Position numbers and translations under genes: made by a program | Part shown: positions 62,405 to 64,000 of the stretch, piece by piece | Layout of the letters: every line of letters begins with the position of its first letter | How positions within the stretch are numbered: position 1 is the stretch's first letter | Notes under the pieces: generated by a model | Databases searched by the model: none | Told to the model about the DNA's origin: nothing | The model's input: the letters and a program-made list of their open reading frames with translations, nothing else | NCBI RefSeq assembly: GCF_003058325.1 | Contig: NZ_CP028843.1 | Span: forward strand, 673,501-737,500 | Source of the DNA: Methylobacterium currus | Lineage (GTDB): Bacteria > Pseudomonadota > Alphaproteobacteria > Rhizobiales > Beijerinckiaceae | DNA: 64,000 bases | Reading direction: 5' to 3'

Positions 62405-63811
62405 ATGCCGAGCAATACGGATTACATCGTCAAGGACATCGCGCTGGCCGATTTCGGCCGCAAGGAGATCGCGATCGCCGAGACCGAGATGCCCGGCCTG
62501 ATGGCCGTGCGCCAGGAATACGCCGCGAGCCAGCCGCTGAAGGGCGCCAAGATCGCCGGCTCGCTGCACATGACGATCCAGACCGCGGTGCTGATCGAGA
62601 CCCTGAAGGCTCTCGGCGCCGATATCCGCTGGGTGTCGTGCAACATCTACTCGACCCAGGACCACGCTGCCGCCGCCATCGCCGCCGCCGGCATCCCGGT
62701 CTTCGCCATCAAGGGCGAGACCCTGAAGGATTACTGGGACTACACCGCCAAGCTGTTCGAGTGGCATGACGGCGGCATGCCGAACATGATCCTCGATGAC
62801 GGCGGCGATGCCACGATGTTCGTGCATCTGGGCCTGCGCGCCGAGCAGGGCGACACCGCCTTCCTCGACAAGCCGGGCTCCGAGGAGGAGGAGATCTTCT
62901 TCGCGCTCCTCAAGCGCATGCTGGCCGAGAAGCCGAAGGGCTGGTTCGCGGGTCTCGCCGAGTCGATCAAGGGCGTCTCGGAGGAGACCACTACCGGCGT
63001 GCACCGCCTGTACCTGCTCGCCAAGGAGGGCAAGCTCCTCTTCCCGGCGATCAACGTCAACGACGCGGTTACCAAGTCGAAGTTCGACAACCTCTATGGC
63101 TGCCGCGAGTCGCTGGTCGACGGCATCCGCCGCGGCACCGACGTGATGATGGCCGGCAAGGTCGCGATGGTCGCGGGCTTCGGCGATGTCGGCAAGGGCT
63201 CGGCCGCCTCGCTCCGCAACGCCGGCTGCCGCGTCATGGTCTCGGAGGTCGACCCGATCTGCGCGCTCCAGGCCGCGATGGAGGGCTACGAGGTCACCAC
63301 CATGGAAGACGCCGCGCCCCGCGCCGACATCTTCGTGACCGCGACCGGCAACAAGGACGTCATCACCCTCGACCACATGCGGGCGATGAAGGACCGGGCC
63401 ATCGTCTGCAACATCGGCCACTTCGACAACGAGATCCAGGTCGCGGGTCTCAAGAACCTGAAGTGGCAGAACATCAAGCCGCAGGTGGACGAGATCGAGT
63501 TCGCCGACGGCCACCGCATCATCCTCCTGTCGGAGGGCCGCCTGGTGAACCTCGGCAACGCCATGGGCCACCCGTCCTTCGTGATGTCGGCGTCCTTCAC
63601 CAACCAGACGCTCGCCCAGATCGAGCTCTGGACCAACCCGGGCAAGTACGAGAAGAAGGTCTATACCTTGCCCAAGGCCCTCGACGAGAAGGTCGCGGCG
63701 CTGCATCTCGAGAAGATCGGCGTCAAGCTGACCAAGCTGCGCGAGGACCAGGCCGCCTATATCGGCGTCAGCCAGGCCGGCCCGTTCAAGCCCGACCACT
63801 ACCGTTACTGA
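62405..63811 (+). CDS. ahcY: S-adenosyl-L-homocysteine hydrolase
   Basis: 468 residues. NAD-dependent enzyme that splits S-adenosylhomocysteine to homocysteine and adenosine, keeping methylation reactions going. Diagnostic blocks: [67 protein letters not shown] in outline, the NAD site [15 protein letters not shown], and the C-terminal FKPDHYRY whose Lys and Tyr complete the neighbouring NAD site. The ATG at 62405 opens [22 protein letters not shown]. Single gene with its own promoter candidate and terminator. Confidence 0.98.
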   Translation: MPSNTDYIVKDIALADFGRKEIAIAETEMPGLMAVRQEYAASQPLKGAKIAGSLHMTIQTAVLIETLKALGADIRWVSCNIYSTQDHAAAAIAAAGIPVFAIKGETLKDYWDYTAKLFEWHDGGMPNMILDDGGDATMFVHLGLRAEQGDTAFLDKPGSEEEEIFFALLKRMLAEKPKGWFAGLAESIKGVSEETTTGVHRLYLLAKEGKLLFPAINVNDAVTKSKFDNLYGCRESLVDGIRRGTDVMMAGKVAMVAGFGDVGKGSAASLRNAGCRVMVSEVDPICALQAAMEGYEVTTMEDAAPRADIFVTATGNKDVITLDHMRAMKDRAIVCNIGHFDNEIQVAGLKNLKWQNIKPQVDEIEFADGHRIILLSEGRLVNLGNAMGHPSFVMSASFTNQTLAQIELWTNPGKYEKKVYTLPKALDEKVAALHLEKIGVKLTKLREDQAAYIGVSQAGPFKPDHYRY

Positions 63812-63842
63812 TCGACGCAGCGATCACATAGTGATCGAAGGG

Positions 63843-63868
63843 AGCCCGGCCGAAAGGCCGGGCTTTTT
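63843..63868 (+). terminator. Intrinsic terminator of ahcY
   Basis: Perfect 9-base stem AGCCCGGCC / GGCCGGGCT with a GAAA tetraloop followed by TTTT, 31 bases past the ahcY stop. The best Rho-independent terminator in the window. Beyond it, 63869-64000 shows no gene. Confidence 0.92.
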
Positions 63869-64000
63869 CGTGTGCGTGTACGATCGCCTGCCGCGGTTGC
63901 ACGATCGGGTCAGGAACTAATGTTCCGTCTTTGTTCTGCCTCAGGTGTGGCATTTCTGTGCTCTTGACGATGCTCCGAGCGGGCGACGACGGCCTCCCCC

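Noticed and set aside
61109..63799. 896-codon antisense frame over ahcY and the solute-binding protein gene
   Set aside because: Composition typical of antisense shadow; both genes underneath have full-length family matches by motif.
63913..63935. GGAAC...GTT pattern resembling a general-stress (EcfG) promoter near the window end
   Set aside because: The spacer between GGAAC and GTT is 15 bases, shorter than the usual 16-18, the downstream gene is outside the window, and GGAAC-taat-GTTCC is more simply a small palindrome.

Overview
The window is very GC-rich and densely coded. It looks like a chromosomal segment of an alphaproteobacterium of the Methylobacterium type (Hyphomicrobiales). The grounds are the base composition, the gene orders rplU-rpmA-GNAT-obgE-proB and pdxJ-acpS-lepB-rnc-era, and typical alphaproteobacterial families (OlsB-like acyltransferase, BTLCP protease, DUF459 hydrolase). 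No rRNA, tRNA, CRISPR array or complete insertion sequence was recognised. Genus assignment is inference.

Layout. 1-1.9 kb: 3' part of a TonB receptor. 2.3-9.1 kb: a protocatechuate operon on the minus strand, reading iclR-type regulator, pcaH, pcaG, a BKACE-family enzyme, pcaB, a pcaD-pcaC fusion, and a TetR regulator. The BKACE gene sits where a CoA transferase and thiolase would be expected, so the pathway may end by cleaving beta-ketoadipate with acetyl-CoA. 9.2-11.2 kb: an EamA transporter and a threonine aldolase. 11.9-18.9 kb: glutamate synthase gltB and gltD with a glutathione-transferase-like gene between them; the long gltB leader carries a sigma-54-like promoter. 19.4-28.4 kb: a siderophore receptor, an SGNH hydrolase, a BTLCP protease, a drug efflux MFS protein, an AraC regulator and several small exported or unknown proteins. 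29-37 kb: an MscS channel, a spermidine-synthase-like protein, then the rplU-rpmA-GNAT-obgE-proB cluster, split by a vapC toxin that has no normal antitoxin.

37-49 kb: an OlsB-like acyltransferase, an FMN-dependent hydroxyacid dehydrogenase, a TerB-like protein, a GlxA-type regulator overlapping a cysteine hydrolase, and a LysE exporter. Next come two facing-away gene remnants (an MFS 3' end and a LysR 3' end) that look like the product of one deletion, an epoxide-hydrolase-like protein, and a three-subunit molybdenum aldehyde oxidoreductase of the PaoABC type. 49.6-54 kb: an ABC exporter, an MFS protein and a PRC-barrel protein. 54.2-59.8 kb: pdxJ-acpS-lepB-rnc-era, an RsmC-like methyltransferase and rsuA. 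59.8-60.5 kb: a decayed parDE toxin-antitoxin pair. Its parE is split by a roughly 131-bp palindrome-rich insertion flanked by a 7-bp direct repeat. 60.5-63.9 kb: an orphan solute-binding protein and ahcY, which has a palindromic operator candidate and a clear intrinsic terminator.

Short dispersed palindromes of two families lie between genes. The most unusual items are the palindromic insertion in parE, the BKACE-ended protocatechuate operon, the double-ended MFS/LysR deletion and the orphan vapC with a 13-codon overlapping leader ORF.
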